From assembly GCF_003818135.1 (NCBI RefSeq), contig NZ_RPOH01000078.1:1-40092 (forward strand): a stretch of DNA of 40,092 bases, read 5' to 3'. The stretch comes from Buttiauxella warmboldiae (GTDB lineage: Bacteria > Pseudomonadota > Gammaproteobacteria > Enterobacterales > Enterobacteriaceae). The notes under the pieces are model-generated. The model was not told the DNA's origin and did not search any database. It was given only the letters and a program-made list of their open reading frames with translations. Position numbers and translations under genes: made by a program. Of this stretch, positions 1-9,298 are shown piece by piece; positions within the stretch are counted from its first letter, which is position 1; each line of letters opens with the position of its first letter.

Positions 1-152
1 CTGGCCGGGCGCCGGGGTTGCCAGGGGGCTGGCGTGAGCCTCCTGGCACGTTCACCGTATACGGAAACTATAGAGATAACCTTGCGTTCAGGTGAACGGA
101 AAACCTGAGAAGCTTACAGATCTCACCCTGACAGATTGCCAGAGTGAGGCGC
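1..152. other. Unassigned left edge
   Basis: No coding region is convincing here. A 10-bp perfect palindrome, CCGTATACGG, lies at 55-64 and the first 45 bases are GC-rich. The stretch ends at a Tn5-end-like sequence and may belong to whatever precedes glpD on the chromosome. Confidence 0.3.
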
Positions 153-171
153 AAGTTATGTATAAGAGACA
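153..171 (-). repeat. Tn5/IS50 outside-end-like 19-mer
   Basis: Read on the minus strand from 171 the sequence is CTGTCTCTTATACATAACT. By eye it matches the IS50 outside end (CTGACTCTTATACACAAGT) at 16 of 19 positions and the hyperactive mosaic end used in sequencing libraries at 17 of 19. The tip points right, towards glpD. It could be the end of a decayed IS4-family element to the left, or a sequencing-adapter chimera in the assembly. No transposase is visible. Confidence 0.45.
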
Positions 172-226
172 GCTTAGGGTGAGGGGATTATTGAGAACGG
201 CTTCGCCCTCTCCTGGGGGAGAGAGC
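172..226 (-). terminator. Hairpin downstream of glpD
   Basis: A CTCTCC / GGAGAG stem (208-213 with 218-223, 4-nt loop) lies just past the glpD stop. It is followed by CCCTCACCC-type sequence resembling the dispersed intergenic palindromes of enterobacteria. There is no long T tract, so it is only a weak intrinsic terminator or an RNA-stabilising hairpin. Confidence 0.4.
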
Positions 227-232
227 GGAAAC

Positions 233-1741
233 TCACGAAGCCAGAGACAAATGCGCCTTCCCATTATGCTTTTCCAGCCACTGCGCCACCCGCGCCTGCT
301 GTTCTTCCGTTAACCACATCCCTAATTTGGTCCGGCGCCAGATAGCATCATCCAGGGTACGCACCCATTCGTGTTCAACCAGGTAACGTAGCTCGGCTTC
401 ATAAAACTCGTGGCCGAAATCTTCCCCCAAATCATCCTGACTGGCTTTTTCGGCCAGCATCACATCGCTGTTGCTGCCGTAAGTGCGAGAAAAACGCCGT
501 GCCAGGCTTTCGGTCAGGAATGTGTAACGCTGGCGCAGCTGTGCGGCGTAACGATCGCGATCGCCGTTAATTTCTCCGCCCGGCAAGACGCTGCCTTTAG
601 TCCAGCCAGGACCCATGTTCGGGTAATAGCCTTTTAGCTTATCCAGCGCGTGCTCGGCGAGTTTGCGGTAAGTAGTGAGCTTGCCGCCGAATACCGACAG
701 CAGCGGCGCTTTGCCGTGCTCGTCATGAATATCGAGCGTGTAGTCACGCGTGATGGCCTGCGGCGAATCCGATTCATCATCACACAGCGGGCGCACGCCG
801 GAATAAGTCCAGACGATATCTTCACGGCTGAGCGTGTTTTTAAAATGCGCGTTATAGGCAGTCAGCAGGTAGTTAATTTCGTTGTCATCAATATGGGCAT
901 CTTGCGGGTTGCCCTGATATTCCACGTCGGTAGTGCCAATAATAGAAAACTCATCCATCCATGGGATCACGAACACGATGCGCTTATCTTCGTTTTGCAG
1001 AATGTAAGCCTGCTTCTGATTGTGCACGCGCGGCACCACAATATGGCTGCCTTTAATCAGGCGGATGCCGTATGGCGAAGGCAGCTGCAGGCCATCGTCA
1101 AAGAAGTTTTTCACCCACGGGCCGGTGGCATTCACCAGGCCGCGAGCGTGCCAGCTAAGGGTTTCACCAGTATCGATATCCTGCGCTTCAACAACCCACA
1201 GGCCGTTTTCACGCCGAGCACGGGTTACGCGAGTACGGGTTTTCACCTCGCCACCTTCGCGCGTCACCATTTGCGCATTCGCCAGAACCAGGCGCGCATC
1301 GTCCACCCAACAGTCAGAATATTCGAAACCGCGCACGATATTCGGTTTAAGCACCGAATCTGCACCAAAACGCAAACCGCTGGATGCCGGCAAGCTGGTG
1401 CGCTTGCCGAGATGGTCGTACATAAACAAACCAATACGAATCATCCATGCCGGACGTAAATGAGGACGATGGGGCAGACGAAAGCGCATAGGGAAGGCAA
1501 TATGGGGCGCCATATTCAGCAGCACTTCGCGCTCGGCTAAGGCTTCACTCACCAGACGAAACTCGTAATGCTCCAGATAGCGCAGGCCTCCGTGGATAAG
1601 CTTCGAGCTTTGTGAAGAGGTGGCGCTGGCTAAATCCTGAGCTTCAAGCATTAACACGGATAAACCACGGCCTGCGGCGTCAGCGGCGATACCTGCCCCG
1701 TTGATTCCTCCGCCAATCACAATCAGATCTTTAGTTTCCAT
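233..1741 (-). CDS. glpD: Aerobic glycerol-3-phosphate dehydrogenase GlpD
   Basis: Peripheral inner-membrane flavoenzyme that oxidises sn-glycerol-3-phosphate to dihydroxyacetone phosphate and passes electrons to quinone. The product is 502 residues, the usual family length. It starts with an FAD-binding Rossmann motif (VIGGGINGAGIA, residues 8-19), followed by the family hallmark SKLIHGGLRYLE and the substrate-region GTTDVEY. The start chosen is the ATG at 1741: the protein then begins METKDLIVIGGG as in E. coli, a G-rich ribosome site lies just upstream, and an upstream in-frame codon at 1756 would add five residues with no homology. It diverges from glpE, with a GlpR operator in between. 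No defects are visible. Confidence 0.97.
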   Translation of the reverse strand: METKDLIVIGGGINGAGIAADAAGRGLSVLMLEAQDLASATSSQSSKLIHGGLRYLEHYEFRLVSEALAEREVLLNMAPHIAFPMRFRLPHRPHLRPAWMIRIGLFMYDHLGKRTSLPASSGLRFGADSVLKPNIVRGFEYSDCWVDDARLVLANAQMVTREGGEVKTRTRVTRARRENGLWVVEAQDIDTGETLSWHARGLVNATGPWVKNFFDDGLQLPSPYGIRLIKGSHIVVPRVHNQKQAYILQNEDKRIVFVIPWMDEFSIIGTTDVEYQGNPQDAHIDDNEINYLLTAYNAHFKNTLSREDIVWTYSGVRPLCDDESDSPQAITRDYTLDIHDEHGKAPLLSVFGGKLTTYRKLAEHALDKLKGYYPNMGPGWTKGSVLPGGEINGDRDRYAAQLRQRYTFLTESLARRFSRTYGSNSDVMLAEKASQDDLGEDFGHEFYEAELRYLVEHEWVRTLDDAIWRRTKLGMWLTEEQQARVAQWLEKHNGKAHLSLAS

Positions 1742-1772
1742 GCTGCCCCCACCCACTTTCGTTAAAGTTCAA

Positions 1773-1800
1773 ATATGTTCGTTATCGCTCATACTAGCAA
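1773..1800 (-). promoter_or_regulatory. glpD promoter with GlpR operator
   Basis: ATGTTCGTTATCGCTCAT within 1773-1794 matches the GlpR consensus (ATGTTCG...CGAACAT type dyad) well on one half and partly on the other. On the minus strand TTGCTA (1800-1795) and CATATT, 17 bp apart, form a plausible -35/-10 pair. The operator lies across the spacer, consistent with repression by GlpR, encoded 1.4 kb away. Confidence 0.6.
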
Positions 1801-1838
1801 GAGTACACGCGCTTTGTAACGAAAAAAAAACATTACTG

Positions 1839-1854
1839 CGTGATACAGATAACA
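1839..1854. promoter_or_regulatory. Possible CRP site
   Basis: CGTGATACAGATAACA resembles the TGTGA-N6-TCACA consensus, with one good half-site (GTGA) and a weaker second half. Its place between glpD and glpE fits the known cAMP-CRP control of glp genes, but the match is imperfect. Confidence 0.35.
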
Positions 1855-1935
1855 TAATGGCGTTAATATCAGCGGCCTGAGGGGAGATTCCCTTAATATG
1901 GCACCAGCCGATTGAATAAAGCGATGAGCAAATCC

Positions 1936-2265
1936 ATGGAAACTTTTGAGTGTATTGGTGTGGAAGAAGCGCACCAGAAACTGCAGCAAAAACAGGCAGT
2001 GTTAGTTGATATCCGCGATCCGCAGAGCTTTGCGATGGGCCACACCCCGGGCGCATTCCATCTGACGAACGATCGTTTAGTTGCCTTTATGCAGCAAACC
2101 GATTTCGAAACGCCGGTGATGGTGATGTGCTACCACGGCAACAGCAGCAAAGGCGCGGCGCAGTATCTGCTGCAACAGGGCTATGAGCAGGTATATAGCG
2201 TCGATGGCGGCTTTGACGCATGGCATCGCCATTTCCCGGCAGAAGTGACGCACGGCGCTTCTTAG
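1936..2265 (+). CDS. glpE: Thiosulfate sulfurtransferase GlpE (single-domain rhodanese)
   Basis: Cytoplasmic rhodanese that moves a sulfane sulfur from thiosulfate to cyanide or thioredoxin in vitro. The product is 109 residues, one rhodanese domain. The active-site loop is [10 protein letters not shown] with catalytic Cys65, and [13 protein letters not shown] near residues 24-36 is the conserved N-terminal motif. An in-frame ATG at 1912 exists, but starting at 1936 (METFECI) matches the family start and length. First gene of glpE-glpG-glpR, divergent from glpD. Its physiological link to glycerol phosphate metabolism is not established. Confidence 0.95.
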   Translation: METFECIGVEEAHQKLQQKQAVLVDIRDPQSFAMGHTPGAFHLTNDRLVAFMQQTDFETPVMVMCYHGNSSKGAAQYLLQQGYEQVYSVDGGFDAWHRHFPAEVTHGAS

Positions 2266-2329
2266 CAATCGGGAAATCGCAGCGTTGCAGTTATACTGCT
2301 TCCCTTTGTCTGGATTTGGCTGAAACTTT

Positions 2330-3160
2330 ATGATCATGATTACCTCGTTTGCCAACCCGCGAGTCGCGCAGGCCTTTGTCGACTATATGGCGACGCAGGG
2401 GATTATCCTCACCATCCAACGGCATGAGCAAAGTGATATCTGGCTGGCAAATGACAGCCAGGAAGCGCGCGTTCGTGCGGAGCTTGAACTCTTCCTTGCT
2501 AACCCTGGTGATGCGCGTTATCTGGCTGCAAGCTGGAATACCGGCCATACCGGCAGCGGTTTGCACTACCAGCGCTATCCTTTCCTCGCCACCATTACGC
2601 AGAAAGCAGGCCCGTTCACTATGGTTATCATGGCCGCCTGCGTGTTGGTGTACCTGATGATGCAGGTGATGGGCGACCGCGCGGTGATGGTATGGCTCGC
2701 CTGGCCATATAAAGAGAGTTTGCACTATGAACTGTGGCGCTATTTCAGCCATGCGTTGATGCACTTTTCTATTATGCATATCGCGTTTAACCTGCTGTGG
2801 TGGTGGTATCTCGGCGGCCCGGTGGAAAAGCGCCTGGGCTGCGGTAAACTCATTACCTTAACGCTGGTTTCCGCGCTGCTGAGCGGCTTCGTGCAGGCGA
2901 AATTCGGCGGCCCGCTGTTTGGTGGCTTATCGGGTGTGGTATACGCATTAATGGGCTATGTCTGGCTGCGTGGGGAACGTGACCCCGACAGCGGCATCTA
3001 TATGCAGCGCGGCCTGTTAGGCTTTGCAGTATTGTGGATTGTGATAGGATTTTTCGATGTTTTAGGCATGTCTATCGCCAATGCAGCCCATATCACCGGT
3101 CTGGTGGTTGGTCTGGCGATGGCGCTGGTTGACACTTTGCATGCGCGAAAACGAACATAG
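2330..3160 (+). CDS. glpG: Rhomboid intramembrane serine protease GlpG
   Basis: Inner-membrane protease that cleaves transmembrane segments of substrate proteins. It is 276 residues, the same as E. coli GlpG. An N-terminal cytoplasmic domain (about 1-90) precedes six predicted membrane helices. The catalytic dyad is present: Ser201 in [13 protein letters not shown] and His254 in NAAHITG. The oxyanion-side HALMH...FNLLWWW motif is at about 141-159, with His150 and Asn154. It lies 64 bp after glpE and 22 bp before glpR, which supports one operon. Confidence 0.97.
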   Translation: MIMITSFANPRVAQAFVDYMATQGIILTIQRHEQSDIWLANDSQEARVRAELELFLANPGDARYLAASWNTGHTGSGLHYQRYPFLATITQKAGPFTMVIMAACVLVYLMMQVMGDRAVMVWLAWPYKESLHYELWRYFSHALMHFSIMHIAFNLLWWWYLGGPVEKRLGCGKLITLTLVSALLSGFVQAKFGGPLFGGLSGVVYALMGYVWLRGERDPDSGIYMQRGLLGFAVLWIVIGFFDVLGMSIANAAHITGLVVGLAMALVDTLHARKRT

Positions 3161-3182
3161 CCTTTCAGGAGAGTAAAACAGC

Positions 3183-3941
3183 GTGAAGCAAACACAACGT
3201 CATGACGCGATCGTCGAACAGGTTAAAAAACAGGGCTATGTCAGCACAGAAGAGTTAGTCGAGCAGTTTGCGGTTAGCCCGCAAACTATTCGCCGCGATC
3301 TCAACGATCTGGCTGACCAGAACCTGATCATGCGCCATCACGGAGGTGCCGCACTTCCTTCCAGTTCCGTGAATACGCCGTGGCACGACCGTAAAGCCAC
3401 GCAAACGGCAGAAAAAGAGCGTATCGCCCAAAAGGTCGCCAGCCAGATCCCTGACGGCGCCACGCTGTTTATTGATATCGGCACCACGCCGGAAGCGGTC
3501 GCTCATGCGTTGCTAAACCACAGTAAGCTGCGCGTGGTGACGAATAACCTGAACGTGGCGAATACGCTAAAGGTGAAAGAAGACTTCCGCATTATTCTGG
3601 CCGGTGGCGAATTACGCAGCCGCGACGGCGGCATTATCGGCGAAGCGACGCTGGATTTTATCTCTCAGTTCAGGCTGGATTTCGGCATTCTGGGGATCAG
3701 CGGCATTGACAGCGATGGCTCGCTGCTGGAGTTTGATTACCATGAGGTTCGCACCAAACGTGCGATTATTGATAATTCACGCTGCGTGATGCTGGTGGTC
3801 GATCACTCTAAATTTGGCCGTAACGCGATGGTCAACCTGGGCAGTATTAGCCTTGTCGATCAGGTTTATACCGATGCGATGCCACCGCCAGGCGTGATGC
3901 AGGTGATTGCCGAAAATAATGTGCTGCTGGAATTATGCTAA
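3183..3941 (+). CDS. glpR: Glycerol-3-phosphate regulon repressor GlpR (DeoR family)
   Basis: Transcriptional repressor of the glp genes, released from DNA by glycerol-3-phosphate. It is 252 residues. An N-terminal winged helix-turn-helix covers about residues 6-58, with the DeoR signature STEELVEQFAVSPQTIRRDL. A C-terminal effector domain of the DeoR sugar-phosphate type includes FIDIGTTPEAVA (about 98-109) and VVDHSKFGRNAM. E. coli K-12 MG1655 is known to carry a frameshift in glpR; here the frame is intact. A strong bidirectional hairpin follows the stop. The likely target operator is in the glpD-glpE gap. Confidence 0.95.
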   Translation: MKQTQRHDAIVEQVKKQGYVSTEELVEQFAVSPQTIRRDLNDLADQNLIMRHHGGAALPSSSVNTPWHDRKATQTAEKERIAQKVASQIPDGATLFIDIGTTPEAVAHALLNHSKLRVVTNNLNVANTLKVKEDFRIILAGGELRSRDGGIIGEATLDFISQFRLDFGILGISGIDSDGSLLEFDYHEVRTKRAIIDNSRCVMLVVDHSKFGRNAMVNLGSISLVDQVYTDAMPPPGVMQVIAENNVLLELC

Positions 3942-3947
3942 AACAAT

Positions 3948-3982
3948 CCTCACCCGACCCTCTCCCTGAGGGTCGGGTGAGG
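3948..3982. terminator. Bidirectional terminator between glpR and glgP
   Basis: A perfect 15-bp stem (948-962 with 968-982 of the 3 kb block) encloses a 5-nt loop. It is followed by AAAA on the right and preceded by a short A-rich tract on the left. It sits exactly between the convergent glpR and glgP stops and so can end transcription from both sides. The arm (CCTCACCCGACCCTC) belongs to the common enterobacterial CCCTCACCC intergenic family. Confidence 0.85.
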
Positions 3983-3988
3983 GGAAAA

Positions 3989-6436
3989 TTACAATCTCAC
4001 CGGCTTGATATGCCAAATCTCATCGGCGTATTCCTGAATCGTTCTGTCAGACGAGAAATACCCCATATTGGCAATATTGTGCATGGTGCGAATCGTCCAC
4101 TCTTCCGGCTGGCGATACAGCTCATCCACCCTGTCCTGGCAATCCACATAGCTGCGGTAATCTGCCAGCACCTGATAGTGGTCGCCAAAATTAATCAGTG
4201 AATCCAGCAGGTCGCGGTAGCGCGTGGGTTCGCCGGGGCTGAACATCCCTGCGCCAATTTGCGTCAGCACCTGGTGAAGCTCTTCATCCTGCTCATAATA
4301 TTCACGCGGCTGATAGCCGTTGCGCCGCAGCGTTTCCACCTCTTGCGCCGTATTACCGAAGATAAAGATATTATCCGCCCCAACATGCTCCAGCATTTCG
4401 ACGTTTGCCCCATCGAGCGTGCCAATGGTCAGCGCGCCGTTGAGGCCGAATTTCATGTTACTGGTGCCGGATGCCTCGGTGCCCGCCAGCGAGATCTGCT
4501 CGGAGAGATCCGCCGCCGGAATGATGATCTGCGCAAGGCTGACGCTGTAATTTGGGATAAACACCACTTTCAGCCGATCTTTCACTAGCGGATCGTTGTT
4601 GATCACCTGCGCCACATCGTTGATCAAATGAATGATGTGTTTTGCCATGTAATAGGCCGACGCCGCTTTACCGGCAAAGATATTCACGCGCGGCACCCAA
4701 TCAGCGGTGGGATCGGCCTTAATCCGGTTGTAGCGCGTAATCACATGCAGCACGTTCATTAGCTGGCGCTTGTACTCATGAATACGTTTGATTTGCACAT
4801 CAAATAACGCGTTAGGGTTGACCACCACGTTCAGCTGCTGGCCGATATAACCTGCCAGACGCTTCTTGTTGGCAAGCTTCGCCTTACGCACATCCTGATG
4901 CACCGTCGGGTAATCAATATGCTGTTTGAGATCGTTAAGCTGGCTAAGATCGGTACGCCAGGTGCGGCCAATGTTTTCATCCAGCACTTCTGAAAGCGGC
5001 GGGTTCGCCAGCGCCAGCCAGCGACGCGGCGTCACGCCGTTGGTTTTATTACAAAAACGCATCGGGAAAATGGCGGCAAAATCGGCAAATAGCGACTGCA
5101 CCATCAGATTCGAGTGCAGCTCAGACACGCCGTTGACTTTGTGGCTGACCACTACCGCAAGCCATGCCATACGCACTTTACGCCCATTCGATTCATCAAT
5201 AATCGAAGTACGCCCCAGCAGCGCGGTATCGTTTGGGTGCTGCTCCTGAAGGGTTTTCAGGAAGTAGTCGTTAATTTCAAAGATGATCTGCAAATGGCGC
5301 GGCAGGATTTTACCTAACATATCCACCGGCCAGGTTTCCAGCGCCTCGCTCATCAGCGTGTGGTTGGTGTAAGAGAAGACCTGGCAGGTCACCTCAAACG
5401 CCTCTTCCCAGCTGAATTTGTGCTCGTCGATAAGTAAACGCATCAGCTCGGGGATCGCTAACACCGGGTGGGTGTCATTGAGGTGGATGGCGATTTTGTC
5501 CGCCAGATTGGCATAGGTTTTATGCAGCTGATAATGGCGGCTGAGAATGTCCTGCACGGTAGAGGAAACCAGGAAATACTCCTGGCGCAACCGCAGCTCA
5601 CGGCCGGAATAGGTCGAGTCATCCGGGTAAAGCACGCGTGAGACGTTTTCCGAATGATTTTTATCTTCTACCGCCGCGAAGTAATCGCCCTGGTTAAACT
5701 TACCGAGGTTAATTTCGCTACTCGCCTGCGCATTCCACAGACGCAGCGTGTTAGTGGCATCGGTATCGTAGCCCGGGATTATCTGGTCATATGCCACCGC
5801 CAGAATTTCTTCGGTTTCTAGCCAGCGGAATTTTTTACCTTCCAGCTGCACACGCCCGCCAAAGCGCACGGTGTAGCGCGTGTTGTGGCGCTTAAATTCC
5901 CACGGGTTGCCGTATTCGAGCCAGTAGTCCGGGGACTCTTTCTGGCGGCCATCAACGATGTTCTGTTTAAACATGCCATAGTCATAGCGAATACCGTAAC
6001 CGCGCCCGGGCAAACCGAGCGTTGCCATTGAGTCAAGGAAACAGGCGGCGAGACGACCAAGCCCGCCATTGCCGAGGCCGGGGTCGTTCTCTTCGTCAAT
6101 CAACTCTTCAAGATCGAGCCCCATCTCTTCCAGCGCATTTTTGACATCTTCATAAATACCTAATGAAAGCAGCGCGTTAGAAAGCGTGCGGCCAATCAAA
6201 AACTCCATCGACAGATAGTAAACCTGGCGAACTTCCTGGGAAAGCTGAGCGCGGTTTGAACGCAGCCAGCGTTCTACCAGGCGGTCACGAACCGCAAATA
6301 ATGTGGCGTTAAGCCACTCATGCTTATTGGCAATAGCCGGGTCTTTCCCAACCGTAAACATCAGCTTATAGGCAATTGAATGCTTTAAAGCCTCAATACT
6401 GAGCGTCGGTGAAGCATAGGAAAAGGGTGCGTTCAT
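3989..6436 (-). CDS. glgP: Glycogen phosphorylase GlgP
   Basis: Cytosolic enzyme that releases glucose-1-phosphate from the non-reducing ends of glycogen. It is 815 residues, the same size class as the E. coli enzyme. The pyridoxal-phosphate site [11 protein letters not shown] contains Lys662, which forms the Schiff base. The N-terminal phosphorylase motifs ([26 protein letters not shown]) and HIHLND-type segment are present. Last gene of the glg cluster: it starts 22 bp after glgA stops and ends at the shared glpR hairpin. Confidence 0.97.
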   Translation of the reverse strand: MNAPFSYASPTLSIEALKHSIAYKLMFTVGKDPAIANKHEWLNATLFAVRDRLVERWLRSNRAQLSQEVRQVYYLSMEFLIGRTLSNALLSLGIYEDVKNALEEMGLDLEELIDEENDPGLGNGGLGRLAACFLDSMATLGLPGRGYGIRYDYGMFKQNIVDGRQKESPDYWLEYGNPWEFKRHNTRYTVRFGGRVQLEGKKFRWLETEEILAVAYDQIIPGYDTDATNTLRLWNAQASSEINLGKFNQGDYFAAVEDKNHSENVSRVLYPDDSTYSGRELRLRQEYFLVSSTVQDILSRHYQLHKTYANLADKIAIHLNDTHPVLAIPELMRLLIDEHKFSWEEAFEVTCQVFSYTNHTLMSEALETWPVDMLGKILPRHLQIIFEINDYFLKTLQEQHPNDTALLGRTSIIDESNGRKVRMAWLAVVVSHKVNGVSELHSNLMVQSLFADFAAIFPMRFCNKTNGVTPRRWLALANPPLSEVLDENIGRTWRTDLSQLNDLKQHIDYPTVHQDVRKAKLANKKRLAGYIGQQLNVVVNPNALFDVQIKRIHEYKRQLMNVLHVITRYNRIKADPTADWVPRVNIFAGKAASAYYMAKHIIHLINDVAQVINNDPLVKDRLKVVFIPNYSVSLAQIIIPAADLSEQISLAGTEASGTSNMKFGLNGALTIGTLDGANVEMLEHVGADNIFIFGNTAQEVETLRRNGYQPREYYEQDEELHQVLTQIGAGMFSPGEPTRYRDLLDSLINFGDHYQVLADYRSYVDCQDRVDELYRQPEEWTIRTMHNIANMGYFSSDRTIQEYADEIWHIKPVRL

Positions 6437-6458
6437 ATCAGTGATTCCTGGTGGATGT

Positions 6459-7892
6459 CTACAGCAAACGTTGATACAGATCGCGGTAGGAATGCGCCGC
6501 TACCTGCCAGCTAAAATCCATGCTCATTGCCTGACGCTGAACAAACCGCCACAGCGAAGGGCGAGACCACAGCACGAAGGCGCGCCGAATCGCTCTTAAC
6601 AGCGACCAGGCATTACTGTCTTCAAACACGAATCCACTGGCGATGCCGTCAGCCAGATTTTCCAGCGAGCTATCCGATACCGTATCGGCCAGCCCGCCGG
6701 TACGCCGCACCAGCGGTAAGGTGCCGTACTTCAGGCCATATAGCTGCGTCAGACCGCAAGGCTCAAAACGGCTAGGCACCAGAATCACATCTGCCCCGCC
6801 CATAATGCGGTGCGAGAAGGCTTCGTGATAACCAATTTGCACCCCAACCTGCCCGGGATGCTCCGCCGCCGCCGCCAGGAAACCTTCCTGCATCACGGGA
6901 TCCCCCGCGCCCAATAGCGCCAGCTGCCCACCTTGTTCCAGCAGCCCAGGCAACGCCTCCAGCACCAAATCCAGCCCTTTCTGGCTGGTCAAGCGGCTCA
7001 CCACCGCAAACAGCGGCGCTTTGTCGTTCACCTTCAGCCCCATTGCCACCTGCAGCTGGCGCTTGTTCTCGGCCTTTTCTTCCAGCGTGTCGCGGGTATA
7101 ACGCGAAGCCAGCAGCAGATCGTGGGCCGGGTCCCAAATTTTTTCGTCCACGCCATTGAGGATGCCGGACAGCCGGCCTTCACGGTGACGCTGGCGCAAC
7201 AGCCCTTCCATACCGTAAGCAAACTGTGGCTCGGTTATCTCACGGGCATAGGTCGGGCTGACCGCGGTAATATGATCGGCATAGTAAAGGCCCGCTTTCA
7301 AGTACGAAATTTGACCGTTGAACTCCAGGCCATTCATGTCGTAGAACGACCAGGGCAGGTCAATTTCATTCATATGATGGGCATAAAACAGCCCCTGGTA
7401 AGCCAGGTTGTGAACGGTAAACACCGACTTTGCCGGGCGGCCGCGAGCCTCCAGATACGCTGGCACCAGACCCGCATGCCAGTCGTGGGCATGCACAATA
7501 TCCGGGCGCCAGAAGGGGTCCAGACCACACGCCATCTCGGCGCCGACCCAGCCCAACAGTGCGAATCGGTGCACGTTATCGGTGTAGGCAAACTGATGGG
7601 TATCGTGATAGGGGCTACCCGGGCGGTCGTATAAATGCGGAGCGTCAATCAGGTAAATCCCCACGCCGTTGAAGTGGCCGTATAACAAAGTCATATGACC
7701 GGCGAAGGTGTCACGCTGTGCAACAACCTGCGCATCAACAATGCCACGACGGATATCCGGGAATGCAGGCAGCAGGACTCTCGTCTCAACACCTCCTGCA
7801 ATTTGTGCCGCCGGTAATGCCCCCAGCACATCCGCCAGGCCGCCCGTTTTCAGCAGTGGAAAGATTTCAGAACATACATGTAAGACCTGCAT
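6459..7892 (-). CDS. glgA: Glycogen synthase GlgA (GT5)
   Basis: Transfers glucose from ADP-glucose to growing alpha-1,4-glucan. The 477 residues equal the E. coli length. The N-terminal ADP-glucose loop KTGGLADV includes Lys15. The C-terminal retaining GT-B motif [12 protein letters not shown] includes the catalytic-region Glu377. The ATG at 7892 is chosen because GGGAG stands 5 bases upstream and the protein then begins [18 protein letters not shown]; a longer in-frame start at 7949 would add 19 non-homologous residues. It is 108 bp from glgC. Confidence 0.97.
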   Translation of the reverse strand: MQVLHVCSEIFPLLKTGGLADVLGALPAAQIAGGVETRVLLPAFPDIRRGIVDAQVVAQRDTFAGHMTLLYGHFNGVGIYLIDAPHLYDRPGSPYHDTHQFAYTDNVHRFALLGWVGAEMACGLDPFWRPDIVHAHDWHAGLVPAYLEARGRPAKSVFTVHNLAYQGLFYAHHMNEIDLPWSFYDMNGLEFNGQISYLKAGLYYADHITAVSPTYAREITEPQFAYGMEGLLRQRHREGRLSGILNGVDEKIWDPAHDLLLASRYTRDTLEEKAENKRQLQVAMGLKVNDKAPLFAVVSRLTSQKGLDLVLEALPGLLEQGGQLALLGAGDPVMQEGFLAAAAEHPGQVGVQIGYHEAFSHRIMGGADVILVPSRFEPCGLTQLYGLKYGTLPLVRRTGGLADTVSDSSLENLADGIASGFVFEDSNAWSLLRAIRRAFVLWSRPSLWRFVQRQAMSMDFSWQVAAHSYRDLYQRLL

Positions 7893-8000
7893 TATCGCTC
7901 CCGTGTGGCAAGTCGTGGCGCGCTCTTTAATAAACTTCAGATACGCCAAACGATAAAATTACAACGCGCAGCCATTGCCGCGCGAAGGTCAACCCCATAC

Positions 8001-9284
8001 TTAACCAGGCAGTTTCGCCAGCATCTCCCGCGTGACCAAAACAATGCCTTCTTCAGAGCGGTAAAAACGGCGCGCATCTTCTTCGGCGTTTTCCCCCACC
8101 ACCATGCCTTCTGGAATGACGCAGGCGCGGTCGATAATGCAACGGCGCAGGCGACATGAGCGCCCGACTTTGACATCCGGCAGCAATACTGAAGAATCAA
8201 TGTTGCAAAATGAGTTGATGCGCACGCGCGGGAACAGCACCGACTGCACCACCACCGAACCGGAAATAATGCAGCCGCCGGAAACCAGCGAGTTCAGCGT
8301 CATACCGTGGCTGCCCGAGCGGTCCTGGACAAACTTCGCCGGAGGCAGCGGCTCCATATGAGTGCGGATCGGCCATTGCTGGTCGTACATATCCAGCTCG
8401 GGAGTGACAGAGGCAAGGTCAAGATTGGCTTTCCAGTAAGCTTCCAGCGTCCCGACATCGCGCCAGTACGGCTCGGCATCCGGGTCCGACTGCACGCAGG
8501 AAAGCGGAAATGGGTGCGCAAAGGCCTCACCCGATTTCATGACGTACGGAATGATGTCCTTCCCGAAGTCATGGCTTGAGGCGTCGTCTTTGTCGTCGGC
8601 TTCCAGCAGTTCGTACAGATAATCGGCGTCGAAAACGTAAATCCCCATGCTGGCAAGTGCCCTACTATCGTCACCCGGCATCGATGGCGGGTTAGCCGGT
8701 TTTTCCACGAATTCGATAATTTTCTCTTCGCTATCCACCGCCATGACGCCAAACGCCGACGCCTCATGGAGCGGCACCGGCATACATGCCACGGTGCAGC
8801 GCGCGCCTTTCTCCACATGGTCAATCAACATGCGCGAGTAGTCTTGCTTGTAGATATGATCGCCCGCGAGGATCACCACGTACTCCGCCTTATAGCGGCG
8901 AATAATATCGAGGTTTTGCGTCACCGCATCCGCCGTACCGCGATACCAGTTTTCGCCGTGCACCCGCTGCTGCGCGGGGAGCAAATCCACAAACTCATTC
9001 ATCTCTTCGCTGAAAAACGACCAGCCGCGCTGGATATGCTGCACCAGCGTATGCGACTGATATTGCGTGATCACGCCGATGCGGCGAATCCCCGAGTTAA
9101 TGCAGTTCGACAGGGCGAAATCAATGATGCGGAACTTGCCGCCAAAGTGGACCGCAGGTTTGGCACGTGTCGCGGTTAAATCTTTTAATCGGGTGCCGCG
9201 CCCACCGGCCAGAATCAGGGCGACAGATTTATTCGGCAGCTGTCTTGCCAACATCAAAGGATCGTTCTTATCAAGCCTAACCAT
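8001..9284 (-). CDS. glgC: Glucose-1-phosphate adenylyltransferase GlgC
   Basis: Makes ADP-glucose from glucose-1-phosphate and ATP, the committed and allosterically controlled step of bacterial glycogen synthesis. It is 427 residues (E. coli 431). The nucleotide-binding motif [16 protein letters not shown] is at about 22-37, followed by [25 protein letters not shown] with the catalytic Asp, and WYRGTADAV. The left-handed beta-helix domain forms the C-terminal quarter. The start at 9284 has AGGAG six bases upstream; the upstream codon at 9344 lies inside glgX. Only 14 bp separate it from glgX. Confidence 0.97.
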   Translation of the reverse strand: MVRLDKNDPLMLARQLPNKSVALILAGGRGTRLKDLTATRAKPAVHFGGKFRIIDFALSNCINSGIRRIGVITQYQSHTLVQHIQRGWSFFSEEMNEFVDLLPAQQRVHGENWYRGTADAVTQNLDIIRRYKAEYVVILAGDHIYKQDYSRMLIDHVEKGARCTVACMPVPLHEASAFGVMAVDSEEKIIEFVEKPANPPSMPGDDSRALASMGIYVFDADYLYELLEADDKDDASSHDFGKDIIPYVMKSGEAFAHPFPLSCVQSDPDAEPYWRDVGTLEAYWKANLDLASVTPELDMYDQQWPIRTHMEPLPPAKFVQDRSGSHGMTLNSLVSGGCIISGSVVVQSVLFPRVRINSFCNIDSSVLLPDVKVGRSCRLRRCIIDRACVIPEGMVVGENAEEDARRFYRSEEGIVLVTREMLAKLPG

Positions 9285-9298
9285 GACTGACTCCTTTT

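Noticed and set aside
650-1459. 269-codon open frame on the plus strand inside glpD
   Set aside because: Antisense shadow of a strongly conserved gene; its protein has no recognisable domain and the region is fully explained by glpD.
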